A DNA stretch of 29,655 nucleotides from an uncultured Bacilli bacterium (lineage in GTDB: Bacteria; Bacillota_I; Bacilli_A; RF39; UBA660): positions 1 through 29,655 of the forward strand of contig CAKPGT010000013.1 in the NCBI GenBank assembly GCA_934155185.1. Reading direction: 5' to 3'. The notes beneath the pieces were generated by a model. That model did no database searches and was not told the origin of the DNA. It saw nothing but the letters and a program-made list of their open reading frames with translations. Positions 23,424 to 29,655 of the stretch are shown here, in pieces (within the stretch, counting starts at the first letter, position 1; each line of letters starts with the position of its first letter). The position numbers and the translations under genes are program-made.

Positions 23424-23762
23424 ATGAACAAGATTGAAAAGATAACAAGTAGTCAACTTAATAATGCTATACCAGAGTTTCGTGTTGGTGATACTGTAAG
23501 AGTTGGTGTTAAGATTATCGAAGGTAAAAAAGAAAGAGTACAGGCTTTTGAAGGTGTTGTAATATCTCGTAAAGGTCAAGGCGTTTCTGAAACATTTACT
23601 GTTCGTAAAATGTCTAGTGGTATTGGAGTTGAAAGAATTTTCCCAGTACACTCACCAAAGCTTGATTCAATTACTGTAGTAAGAAAAGGTAAAGCAAGAC
23701 GTGCTAAATTATATTATGCTAGAAATATAGTTGGCCAATGGAAATTAAAAGAAAGAAATTAA
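23424..23762 (+). CDS. rplS: 50S ribosomal protein L19
   Basis: L19 sits at the interface of the 30S and 50S subunits. The 112 residues match the family: PEFRVGDTVRVGVKIIEGKKERVQAFEGVVISRKGQG, SSGIGVERIFPVHSPKLDSI, RRAKLYYARN. The C-terminus VGQWKLKERN replaces the more common basic GKAARIKE ending. ATG 23424 follows AAGGAAG; an upstream frame from 23346 covers the leader and is not coding. The gene has its own promoter, leader and terminator. Confidence 0.96.
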   Translation: MNKIEKITSSQLNNAIPEFRVGDTVRVGVKIIEGKKERVQAFEGVVISRKGQGVSETFTVRKMSSGIGVERIFPVHSPKLDSITVVRKGKARRAKLYYARNIVGQWKLKERN

Positions 23763-23787
23763 TAAGGCTATATATGCCTTATTTTTT
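23762..23787 (+). terminator. Intrinsic terminator after rplS
   Basis: A 7-bp stem ATAAGGC/GCCTTAT with a 7-nt loop followed by a T run, starting at the last base of the rplS stop. Confidence 0.82.
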
Positions 23788-23802
23788 GTTAAGAGGGCAA
23801 AA

Positions 23803-24324
23803 ATGAATAAGAAGAAACTAAAAAAAATTGCAAAAGATATATTACCATATATTGTAGTTGTTATATCTGTTGTCTTAATTAGGACTTTTCTAATTACACC
23901 TGCTATTGTAGATGGTAAATCAATGGAACCAACATTATATAATAATAACATAGTTTTATTAAATAAACTTGATTATAGGCTTAATGACATTAAAAGATTT
24001 GATGTTGTAGTTGTAAATTTAGGCAAAGAAAAGCTTATTAAAAGGGTAATTGCATTGCCTGGTGAACATGTTGAATATAAAGAGGATAATTTATATATAG
24101 ATGGTTTTGTTGTAGATGAAAATTTTAAGCATGCTGCTACTAATGATTTTAAATTAGAAAAGATAGGATACTTAAAGATTCCGGGTGATAAATATTTCGT
24201 TGTAGGAGACAACAGAAACGATTCCGTTGATTCTAGAATGATTGGCCTAGTAGATAAAGATGATATAGTAGGAAACGTATCTGCTAGAATTTTTCCTTTA
24301 ACTAAAATAGGGAAAGTAAAATAA
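23803..24324 (+). CDS. lepB: Signal peptidase I
   Basis: This membrane-bound serine protease cleaves signal peptides from exported proteins. The 173 residues begin with a basic stretch and one membrane anchor (about 14-32), typical of Gram-positive SipS-type enzymes. The catalytic serine is S40 in DGKSMEPT and the general base lysine is K80 in LIKRVIALPGE. The C-terminal boxes GDNRNDSVDSRMIGLV and GNVSARIFP follow. Adjacency to rplS is common in Firmicutes. GAGGGC precedes the ATG; mnmA starts 13 bases after the stop. Confidence 0.95.
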   Translation: MNKKKLKKIAKDILPYIVVVISVVLIRTFLITPAIVDGKSMEPTLYNNNIVLLNKLDYRLNDIKRFDVVVVNLGKEKLIKRVIALPGEHVEYKEDNLYIDGFVVDENFKHAATNDFKLEKIGYLKIPGDKYFVVGDNRNDSVDSRMIGLVDKDDIVGNVSARIFPLTKIGKVK

Positions 24325-24337
24325 AGAAGGTGTTTTA

Positions 24338-25441
24338 ATGAAAAAGGTTGTAATAGGAATGAGTGGTGGAGTAGATTCATCAGTTGCAGCAATAATCTTA
24401 AAAAATCAAGGTTATGATGTAATAGGCCTTTTTATGCGTAATTGGGATTCTTTTGCAGATGGTGAACTTGATGGAGCACCAACAACAAAAGAAGGTATAT
24501 GCCCGCAAGAAGTAGACTATAATGATGCTAAAAAAGTGTGTGATAAAATTGGAATACCTTTATATAGAAAAGATTTTGTAAAAGAGTACTGGGATTACGT
24601 GTTTACTTACTTTTTAGATGAATTAAAAAATGGGAGAACCCCTAATCCTGATATTATGTGCAATAAGTATATTAAGTTTGATCAGTTTGCAAAAGAAGCA
24701 GAAAAATTAGGAGCAGATTATATTGCAACAGGACATTATTGCAGAATAAAAGATGGACAGCTTTTAAGAGCTAAAGATGATAATAAAGACCAATCATATT
24801 TTTTATCTCAGGTATCTAAAAAACAGCTTGAAAAGGTACTATTTCCAATTGGGGATATGGTAAAGCCAGATGTTAGAAAAATTGCTTTAGAATATGACTT
24901 AGTAACTGCTAAAAAGAAGGATTCTACTGGAATTTGCTTTATTGGTGAAAGAAATTTTTCAAACTTTCTAAAAAATTACTTGCCTAATCAGCCAGGTGAT
25001 ATTGTAGATATTAAAACAAATGAAAAAATTGGTCAGCATATTGGACTTATGCATTACACTATAGGTCAAAGAAGAGGACTTAATATTGGTGGAACTAAAG
25101 ATAGAATGTTTGTAGTAGGTAAAGATTTGAATAAAAACATTTTATACATTGAATCTGGAAATGATGAATATTTAATCTCTGATTCATGTATAGTAAATCA
25201 AATTAACTGGACTTATGATAAAAAACTAACTGTTTGTACTGCTAAGTTTAGATATAGACAAAAGGATGTTGATGTAGAACTAGAGTGGATAGATGATGAT
25301 AATATTTTAGTTAAGTATCCTTTGGGTGTAAAGTCAGTAACACCAGGTCAAGCATGCGTATTTTATGATGGTGATATCTGTCTTGGCGGTGGAATAATAA
25401 ATGAGGTTAGAAAAGATGGTAAGAAGTTATGGTATTTGTAG
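24338..25441 (+). CDS. mnmA: tRNA-specific 2-thiouridylase MnmA
   Basis: MnmA puts sulfur on U34 of tRNA-Lys, tRNA-Glu and tRNA-Gln. The PP-loop GMSGGVDSSVAA (7-18) binds ATP. The two catalytic cysteines are C108 in NPDIMCNKYIKF and C200 in KKDSTGICFIGE, both present. GQHIGLMHYTIGQRRGLNIGG and the C-terminal barrel (VTPGQACVFYDGDICLGGGII) complete the family pattern. Length (367) is normal. No IscS-type cysteine desulfurase gene is nearby. It forms a short operon with lepB, ending at the hairpin that contains the mnmA stop. Confidence 0.96.
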   Translation: MKKVVIGMSGGVDSSVAAIILKNQGYDVIGLFMRNWDSFADGELDGAPTTKEGICPQEVDYNDAKKVCDKIGIPLYRKDFVKEYWDYVFTYFLDELKNGRTPNPDIMCNKYIKFDQFAKEAEKLGADYIATGHYCRIKDGQLLRAKDDNKDQSYFLSQVSKKQLEKVLFPIGDMVKPDVRKIALEYDLVTAKKKDSTGICFIGERNFSNFLKNYLPNQPGDIVDIKTNEKIGQHIGLMHYTIGQRRGLNIGGTKDRMFVVGKDLNKNILYIESGNDEYLISDSCIVNQINWTYDKKLTVCTAKFRYRQKDVDVELEWIDDDNILVKYPLGVKSVTPGQACVFYDGDICLGGGIINEVRKDGKKLWYL

Positions 25442-25456
25442 CCATGACTTTTTTTA
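25425..25456 (+). terminator. Intrinsic terminator at the end of mnmA
   Basis: An 8-bp stem AGTTATGG/CCATGACT (one G-U pair) whose loop includes the mnmA stop codon, followed by a T run. Confidence 0.82.
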
Positions 25457-25483
25457 TTAAAAGTTTTACCTTTACTTTTAAAA

Positions 25484-25489
25484 TATAAT
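25484..25489 (+). promoter_or_regulatory. -10 box before the 25543 gene
   Basis: A perfect TATAAT 53 bp upstream of the start codon. TTTTAC (25464-25469) is only 14 bp away, so the -35 is uncertain. Confidence 0.4.
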
Positions 25490-25542
25490 AATTTATACTT
25501 TAATTAAAGATATAACTTAAAAATAAGAAATGGGGAATAACA

Positions 25543-26097
25543 ATGCGAAATCTTGATAAAATACCTATATTTATTGATGGAAAAATAAAATTAATAACTC
25601 CAATTATTGATAACTATAAAATAATAACAGATTACGAAGAATATACTTTAACGAAAACATTCAAAAATAAATGTATATTGCATTATAATTTTTATTTAAA
25701 TAATAAGTTAGAAAAATATAGCAAATATAACTTTGATGATTTTCCTTTAGAATTAATTAATAAGGTATATGAATATAAAAGATTTTGCTTAGTTGATGCC
25801 TATGATTATGAAAGAAAAAATATATATGAACCACTTTATGATTATTATGATAAAGAGTTAGTTTTAAAAATCTATAACGAATTAGTTTTGATGGCTAAAG
25901 AGTTGTTGAGTGAAAAAGATGAGGAAGATGATTATACTTTTGGTGAATGCTTTACATTATCTATTAAGAATAAACTAAAATATTACTATAAAGAATATGA
26001 AAACCATGTTCAAGATATTTATATACTATGCTCCCTTAATAATATTAATTTTGTTAGCATATATGGTTTGTTTTATAAGTATTTATCAAAAAAATAA
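25543..26097 (+). CDS. Protein of unknown function (184 aa)
   Basis: I do not recognise this protein. It is rich in Tyr, Lys, Asp and Glu. The N-terminus is strand-like (IPIFIDGKIKLITPIIDNYKIITDY). A helical part follows, with DKELVLKIYNELVLMAKELL, an acidic SEKDEEDDY stretch, and a C-terminal SLNNINFVSIYGLFYKYLSKK. There is no signal peptide, clear membrane segment or catalytic motif. GGGGA lies before the ATG. It is 24 bases before the metallophosphoesterase gene with no terminator between, so it is likely the first gene of a three-gene operon. Confidence 0.7.
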   Translation: MRNLDKIPIFIDGKIKLITPIIDNYKIITDYEEYTLTKTFKNKCILHYNFYLNNKLEKYSKYNFDDFPLELINKVYEYKRFCLVDAYDYERKNIYEPLYDYYDKELVLKIYNELVLMAKELLSEKDEEDDYTFGECFTLSIKNKLKYYYKEYENHVQDIYILCSLNNINFVSIYGLFYKYLSKK

Positions 26098-26121
26098 GTA
26101 TAATAATAGAGGTGATTAACT

Positions 26122-27303
26122 ATGATAGCAATACTTTTAGCACCATTTTATGTGCTTGCTAACATTTATATAGTAAGATGGCTTATAAAATGGACATATG
26201 CATGCTCTAATATATTTAAAAATAAAGCAGTTAGGAATATAATTATTTTGCTTTATGTATTTTTTGCAAGTTCATTTATAATTGGTTTTTTTCTTCAAGT
26301 AAGATTTATAAAAGTTATAGGTAATTACTGGCTAGGGGTTGTTCAATATATTTTATTAACTATTTTAATAGCAGATTTAATAAGAATTATTATAAAGAAA
26401 TTTAAACTAGTTAGTAATAAGGTTATAGAATCTAAAAAAGTTTTTGCTATCGTAGGTTTAATTTGCCTTACGACTGTTTTTTCACTTAGTACGTATGGTG
26501 TTTTACATGCTAAAAAAATAGTTTATACAAATTATAACGTTAAAATAAATAAGAAAGTAGAAAATATTAAAAAGTTAAAAATATCATTAGTATCAGATTT
26601 ACACCTTGGATATAATAGTTCATTAAATCATGTTAAAAAGATGGTTAAAATGATTAATAATAGTAATTCTGATTTAGTAGTTATGGCAGGAGATATATTT
26701 GATAATAATTATAGCTCAATAAGTAAGCCAAAAGAAGTTATTAGTGAACTTAAGAAAATTAAATCTAAGTATGGTGTATATGCAGTATGCGGAAATCATG
26801 ATATAGATGAGAAAATATTAGCAGGCTTTACTTTTTCATTTAAAAAAGGAAAAAAGCTAATTGATTCAAAAATGGAAGAGTTTTTAAAGGATGCAAACGT
26901 AAAGTTATTAAGAGATGAAACAGTTTTAATAGATAATTCTTTTTATTTAATTGGTAGGTTAGATTATCATAAATATGGTATAGAAGTAGATAAAAGAAAA
27001 AGCATTAAATCATTAACTAAAAGTGTAGATAAAAGTAAGCCTGTAATAGTTTTGGATCATGAACCATATGAATTAGATGCTCTATCTAAAAATGGTGTAG
27101 ATTTAGATTTATCCGGTCACACTCATAATGGACAAATGTTTCCATCTAATTTATTTATAAAAATGGTATGGAAAAATGCATATGGTAAACTAAAAGTTGG
27201 AAATATGTATAGTATTGTTACAAGTGGAATTGGTGTTTACGGACCAAATATGAGAGTTTTAACAACTGAGGAGGTTGCTAATATAAACGTATATTTTAAA
27301 TAA
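26122..27303 (+). CDS. Membrane-anchored metallophosphoesterase (YkuE/YaeI-like)
   Basis: A 393-residue protein with four N-terminal membrane segments (about 2-20, 39-60, 70-91, 107-128) followed by a calcineurin-like phosphoesterase domain. The metal-binding motifs are all present: D159 and H161 (SDLHLG), G190-D191 (MAGDIFD), GNHD at 224-227, H313 (DHEP) and GHTH at 332-335. This is the pattern of YkuE/YaeI-type enzymes, some of which hydrolyse lipid-linked or nucleotide phosphoesters at the membrane. The true substrate is unknown. GAGGTGATT precedes the ATG; the next gene starts 21 bases after the stop. Confidence 0.88.
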   Translation: MIAILLAPFYVLANIYIVRWLIKWTYACSNIFKNKAVRNIIILLYVFFASSFIIGFFLQVRFIKVIGNYWLGVVQYILLTILIADLIRIIIKKFKLVSNKVIESKKVFAIVGLICLTTVFSLSTYGVLHAKKIVYTNYNVKINKKVENIKKLKISLVSDLHLGYNSSLNHVKKMVKMINNSNSDLVVMAGDIFDNNYSSISKPKEVISELKKIKSKYGVYAVCGNHDIDEKILAGFTFSFKKGKKLIDSKMEEFLKDANVKLLRDETVLIDNSFYLIGRLDYHKYGIEVDKRKSIKSLTKSVDKSKPVIVLDHEPYELDALSKNGVDLDLSGHTHNGQMFPSNLFIKMVWKNAYGKLKVGNMYSIVTSGIGVYGPNMRVLTTEEVANINVYFK

Positions 27304-27324
27304 ATATTTAATGGAGATGATATT

Positions 27325-28098
27325 ATGTATGGAGCAATAATAGGAGATTTAGCAGGCAGCATTTATGAGTATGAACAAGTTAAGAAAGTTAAGCCTGTTA
27401 AGATAGATAAAATAATAGAAGATAATGCATTTTATAGCGATGATACAATTTTAACTGTAGCAGTATTAGATGCTATATTAAATAAGGGCAATTACACAGA
27501 TTACTTACAAAAGTATATTAAAAAATATGCAGATTATAAGCCCTGCTTTAGTCCATATTTTGAGCATCCTTTTTCACCTAGTACAATGAATTTTGGTAAG
27601 AACATTTATAATAATTATAATACGGGTAATGGTGCAATGATGAGAATATCGCCTGTTGGATATCTATTTAATAATGAAGAGGGTGTGATTTTAAATGCAA
27701 AATTAGCTACAATTCCATCTCATAATACAAATGAGGCAATTTATTCAGCTACTACAATCGCCCTTATGATATATTATTTTAGATGTGGTTTAACTAAAGA
27801 AGAGGTATACAGAAAACTAAATATAAAAGCAGTATATAAACCATTTAAAAAATTTAATATGACATGTCAAGATACTATTGGTAATTGTTTATATGTAATA
27901 TATAATAGTAGTAGTTTCGAAGATGCAATTAGAAAGGCTATTTTAATGGGTGGAGATACTGATACGAATGCTGCTATTGTAGGTTCTGTAGCAGAAGCAA
28001 TTTATGGAATAGAAGACGAATTAATAAGTAAAGCAGAGAAAAAAATTCCAGAAGACTTTGTAAAAATATTAAGAAGAGCAAATAAAAAAGTAAAATGA
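27325..28098 (+). CDS. ADP-ribosylglycohydrolase family protein
   Basis: A 257-residue DraG/ARH-type enzyme, expected to remove ADP-ribose from proteins or nucleic acids or to hydrolyse a related glycoside. The family motifs are MYGAIIGDLAGSIYE at the N-terminus, FYSDDTILTVAVLDAIL (magnesium ligands S-D-D-T), GNGAMMRISPVGYL, and the C-terminal GGDTDTNAAIVGSVAEAIYG with further metal ligands. All key acidic residues are present. No ADP-ribosyltransferase is seen next to it. GGAGATGAT precedes the ATG. It is the last gene of the probable operon starting at 25543, before a strong terminator. Confidence 0.93.
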   Translation: MYGAIIGDLAGSIYEYEQVKKVKPVKIDKIIEDNAFYSDDTILTVAVLDAILNKGNYTDYLQKYIKKYADYKPCFSPYFEHPFSPSTMNFGKNIYNNYNTGNGAMMRISPVGYLFNNEEGVILNAKLATIPSHNTNEAIYSATTIALMIYYFRCGLTKEEVYRKLNIKAVYKPFKKFNMTCQDTIGNCLYVIYNSSSFEDAIRKAILMGGDTDTNAAIVGSVAEAIYGIEDELISKAEKKIPEDFVKILRRANKKVK

Positions 28099-28108
28099 AA
28101 TGCGCAAG

Positions 28109-28146
28109 CACTATGATATATTTAGATATATCTTAGTGTTTTTTTG
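28109..28146 (+). terminator. Intrinsic terminator after the ADP-ribosylglycohydrolase gene
   Basis: CACTATGATATAT pairs with ATATATCTTAGTG (28109-28138, one T-T mismatch, TTAG loop) and a run of T follows. Confidence 0.85.
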
Positions 28147-28159
28147 ATGATACAAATTA
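28146..28159 (+). repeat. 14-bp direct repeat, left copy
   Basis: GATGATACAAATTA, identical to 29412-29425. The two copies bracket the dinD-like accessory patch. The left copy begins directly after the preceding terminator. Confidence 0.55.
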
Positions 28160-28169
28160 TTATAATATG

Positions 28170-28198
28170 ATGACATTTATTTATTTGAATGATATAAT
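28170..28198 (+). promoter_or_regulatory. SigA-type promoter for the dinD-like gene
   Basis: ATGACA (28170-28175), a 17-bp spacer and a perfect TATAAT (28193-28198) preceded by TGA. The untranslated leader is about 65 nt. No Firmicutes LexA box (CGAAC-N4-GTTCG) is seen, although dinD of E. coli is SOS-controlled. Confidence 0.7.
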
Positions 28199-28269
28199 TT
28201 ATACATGCTTATAGATGAGAGAAAATATATGGATGATAAAAAATAAATACGCAAATAGAAACGGAGGTT

Positions 28270-29124
28270 ATGATGAATGAAATTAAAAATGAATATAGTA
28301 ATGATGTTTTTGAAAATATAAAACACGTAGATGGTTATGGAAATGAATTTTGGTATGCACGTGAATTACAAAAGGTATTAGAATACAAAGATTGGAGAAA
28401 TTTCAAAAAGAATTAAATAAAGCAAAAGAGTCTTGTATAAACTCTGGATTTAATTTAGAAGAACAACTTGTTGAGGTCAACAAGTTGTCAAAGAGAAACA
28501 ACAATGCTACTGCAAATATACAAGATTATGAGCTATCTAGATATATATGTTATTTAATAGTTCAAAACGCAGACCCAAGTAAAGAGGTTGTCGCTTTAGG
28601 CCAAACTTACTTTGCTATTCAAACAAGAAAACAAGAAATAACAGAACAGGAATATGATTCATTATTGGATGACGAAAAAAGATTTTATCAAAGAAGGTTA
28701 GCAAAAAGGCAACTATACTCTTCAGAGGGTTGCTTCAGCTACGGGTGTTAAAAATATGGCAGAATTTCATAATGCAGGATATAGAGGATTATATAATGGT
28801 GAAACTGCTGATGATATTTTTAAAAGAAAAGGGCTAAAATATAGGGAAGATATTTTGGATAACATGAATGAAGATGAGTTAATAACTAATTTATTTAGAA
28901 TAAATCAAACGAAGCAAAAATTTTTAAAAGATAATGTACAAGGTGAGAAAGAAGCAAAAGATGTACATTATGAGGTGGGTAAAAAGGTTAGAAAAGCAAT
29001 TAATGATATTGGTGGTATGATGCCTAAAAAAATGCCAACACCTAAAAAGAGCTTAAAAGAATTTGAAAAAGAAAAGAAAAAATTAGAAATAAAAGTGCAA
29101 AAGAAACTTGATGAAACAAAATAA
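28270..29124 (+). pseudogene. dinD: dinD-like (BRO-N/DNA-damage-inducible D) gene with two compensating frameshifts
   Basis: The three overlapping pieces add up to one DinD-like protein of about 284 residues. Piece 1 (28270-28416) reads FENIKHVDGYGNEFWYARELQKVLEYKDWRNF. Piece 2 (about 28392-28751) reads LNKAKESCINSGFNL ... LSRYICYLIVQNADPSKEV and TYFAIQTRKQEITEQEY. Piece 3 (to 29124) reads KNMAEFHNAGYRGLYNGETADDIFKRKG through GGMMPKKMPTPKKS. Each matches E. coli DinD in order. The frame is lost at a T run (28401-28403), where one T is missing, and regained at a G run (28727-28729), where one G is extra. The start has GGAGG at 28263-28267. The family inhibits RecA-mediated pairing in E. coli. 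Either the gene is broken or these are homopolymer sequencing errors. Confidence 0.85.
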
Positions 29125-29148
29125 AATAGTAAGTTGTAGGGAGAAAAT

Positions 29149-29416
29149 ATGTGTTATGAAAAAATGAAAAAAAATTAGAGTATTAACAATATCAATTTTA
29201 TGTATTTTTGTACTTTATAGCATTTATATTGCTATTGTAAGTTGTAAGAGGAATTGTACTTATCCGTATGAAGCATTAGGAGCAGTAGAGATAAATAATT
29301 GGCTGGAAGCTTTTGAATTAGAAATGATGCTTAGATTATTTATATTAGGAATACCGCTCATTATAAACATTATATTTTTGATAGTATCTATAATAAAAAC
29401 TAAAAAGTACCGATGA
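29149..29416 (+). pseudogene. Small two-segment membrane protein, frameshifted in a poly-A run
   Basis: AGGGA at 29138-29142 precedes ATG 29149, which reads MCYEKMKKN and then stops. One base over, a frame open to the TGA at 29414-29416 reads IRVLTISILCIFVLYSIYIAIVSC, then a hydrophilic CKRNCTYPYEALGAVEINNW segment, then a second hydrophobic stretch FILGIPLIINIIFLIVSII and a basic end KTKKYR. One extra A in the eight-A run at 29167-29174 would join them into a protein of about 88 residues with two membrane helices. I do not recognise the family. Confidence 0.6.
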
Positions 29417-29425
29417 TACAAATTA
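29412..29425 (+). repeat. 14-bp direct repeat, right copy
   Basis: GATGATACAAATTA, identical to 28146-28159; it overlaps the stop codon of the frameshifted membrane protein. Confidence 0.55.
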
Positions 29426-29453
29426 CAAGTTATAAAAAGGAAGTGATAAAATT

Positions 29454-29540
29454 ATGAATATGTATCAAAAAAGAAAAATGAGACAAGAAAAAGTAAAAAA
29501 AGAAAATAAAGAAGAAAATAAAATGAATATCAACTGGTAA
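29454..29540 (+). CDS. Small basic/acidic peptide (28 aa), hypothetical
   Basis: A short open frame of 28 codons, MNMYQKRKMRQEKVKKEN followed by KEENKMNINW. Its only support is a good ribosome binding site, AAGGAAGTGAT, 6-7 bases before the ATG. The composition is almost entirely Lys, Glu, Asn, Arg and Met, which poly-A-rich DNA can give by chance. No function can be proposed. Confidence 0.35.
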   Translation: MNMYQKRKMRQEKVKKENKEENKMNINW

Positions 29541-29570
29541 AGAACGACTTATATAAACTTTCGTTTAAGT

Positions 29571-29590
29571 CCTTACTCTATAAGGCTTTT
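29571..29590 (+). terminator. Possible weak terminator near the window end
   Basis: CCTTA (29571-29575) pairs with TAAGG (29581-29585), followed by CTTTT. A second pairing GACTTA/TAAGTC (29546-29571) overlaps it. Both are weak. I see no gene between 29541 and the window end. Confidence 0.35.
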
Positions 29591-29655
29591 AATTAAATTT
29601 CTTTTTACATTTTTTAGATAGAATTTATAAAAGAATTTAAAAAAGGATGGTAACT

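Noticed and set aside
28205..28246. A 13-codon frame in the dinD leader that could be a regulatory upstream peptide
   Set aside because: No ribosome binding site ahead of it and no stop-start coupling; its ATG is almost at the predicted transcript start.
28392..28756. Programmed ribosomal frameshifting in the dinD-like gene
   Set aside because: Two separate shifts in opposite directions would be needed and neither run shows a classic slippery heptamer with a downstream structure; indels or sequencing error are simpler.
1..29655. tRNA, rRNA genes or a CRISPR array
   Set aside because: No GGTTCGANTC-type tRNA arm, rRNA-like GC-rich block or regularly spaced direct repeat was found by reading both strands.

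Overview
The window is strongly AT-rich chromosomal DNA from a low-GC, spore-forming Bacillota (Firmicutes). Evidence for this is a sporulation sigma factor, a spoVACDE set, a T-box riboswitch, AAGGAGG-type ribosome binding sites, intrinsic terminators, and TGA used as a stop (so not the mycoplasma code). Almost everything lies on the + strand and is tightly packed. The mix of diverged sporulation genes and lineage-specific proteins suggests an uncultured gut-type Bacilli or Clostridia lineage, but this is inference and the sequence alone does not name the species.

Layout. 1-610: the right end of an IS3-family (IS150-like) element. 677-3842: tex and gpsA. 3888-7725: a sporulation block with an exact Spo0A box, a spoIIAA-like gene, a sigF/sigG-type sigma gene, a protein made of repeated helix-turn-helix units, then spoVAC, spoVAD and spoVAEb. 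7798-8787: an orphan gene. 8877-12558: the conserved ireB-ruvX-DUF1292 and trmR-trhP1-trhP2 clusters; mltG and udk, familiar from the Bacillus order, are absent. greA follows. 13180-17630: tig, an unknown gene, and lon. 17627-19052: tyrS behind a very short T-box leader. 19104-22149: a YgjP-like metalloprotease, a TrmH-family methyltransferase, rimM, and a trmD with a long C-terminal extension. 22217-23335: a protein built from nine exact 34-residue repeats. 23424-25441: rplS (with a probable L19-type leader), lepB, mnmA. 25543-28098: an unknown gene, a membrane metallophosphoesterase and an ADP-ribosylglycohydrolase. 28146-29425: an accessory patch flanked by a 14-bp direct repeat, carrying a frameshifted dinD-like gene and a frameshifted small membrane protein.

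How the genes work together. The central theme is translation and protein quality: tRNA modification (trmR/trhP, trmD, mnmA), ribosome maturation (rimM, rplS), tRNA charging (tyrS), folding and proteolysis (tig, lon), secretion (lepB) and transcription fidelity (greA, tex). The sporulation block is the most unusual part. The anti-sigma factor/kinase gene spoIIAB is missing between the spoIIAA-like gene and the sigma gene. The spoIIAA-like protein has also lost the serine that SpoIIAB would phosphorylate. Together these suggest that the first forespore sigma factor is controlled differently here.

Most promising for follow-up: the rewired spoIIA locus, the ultrashort tyrosine T-box, the extended TrmD, and the 34-residue repeat protein next to it.
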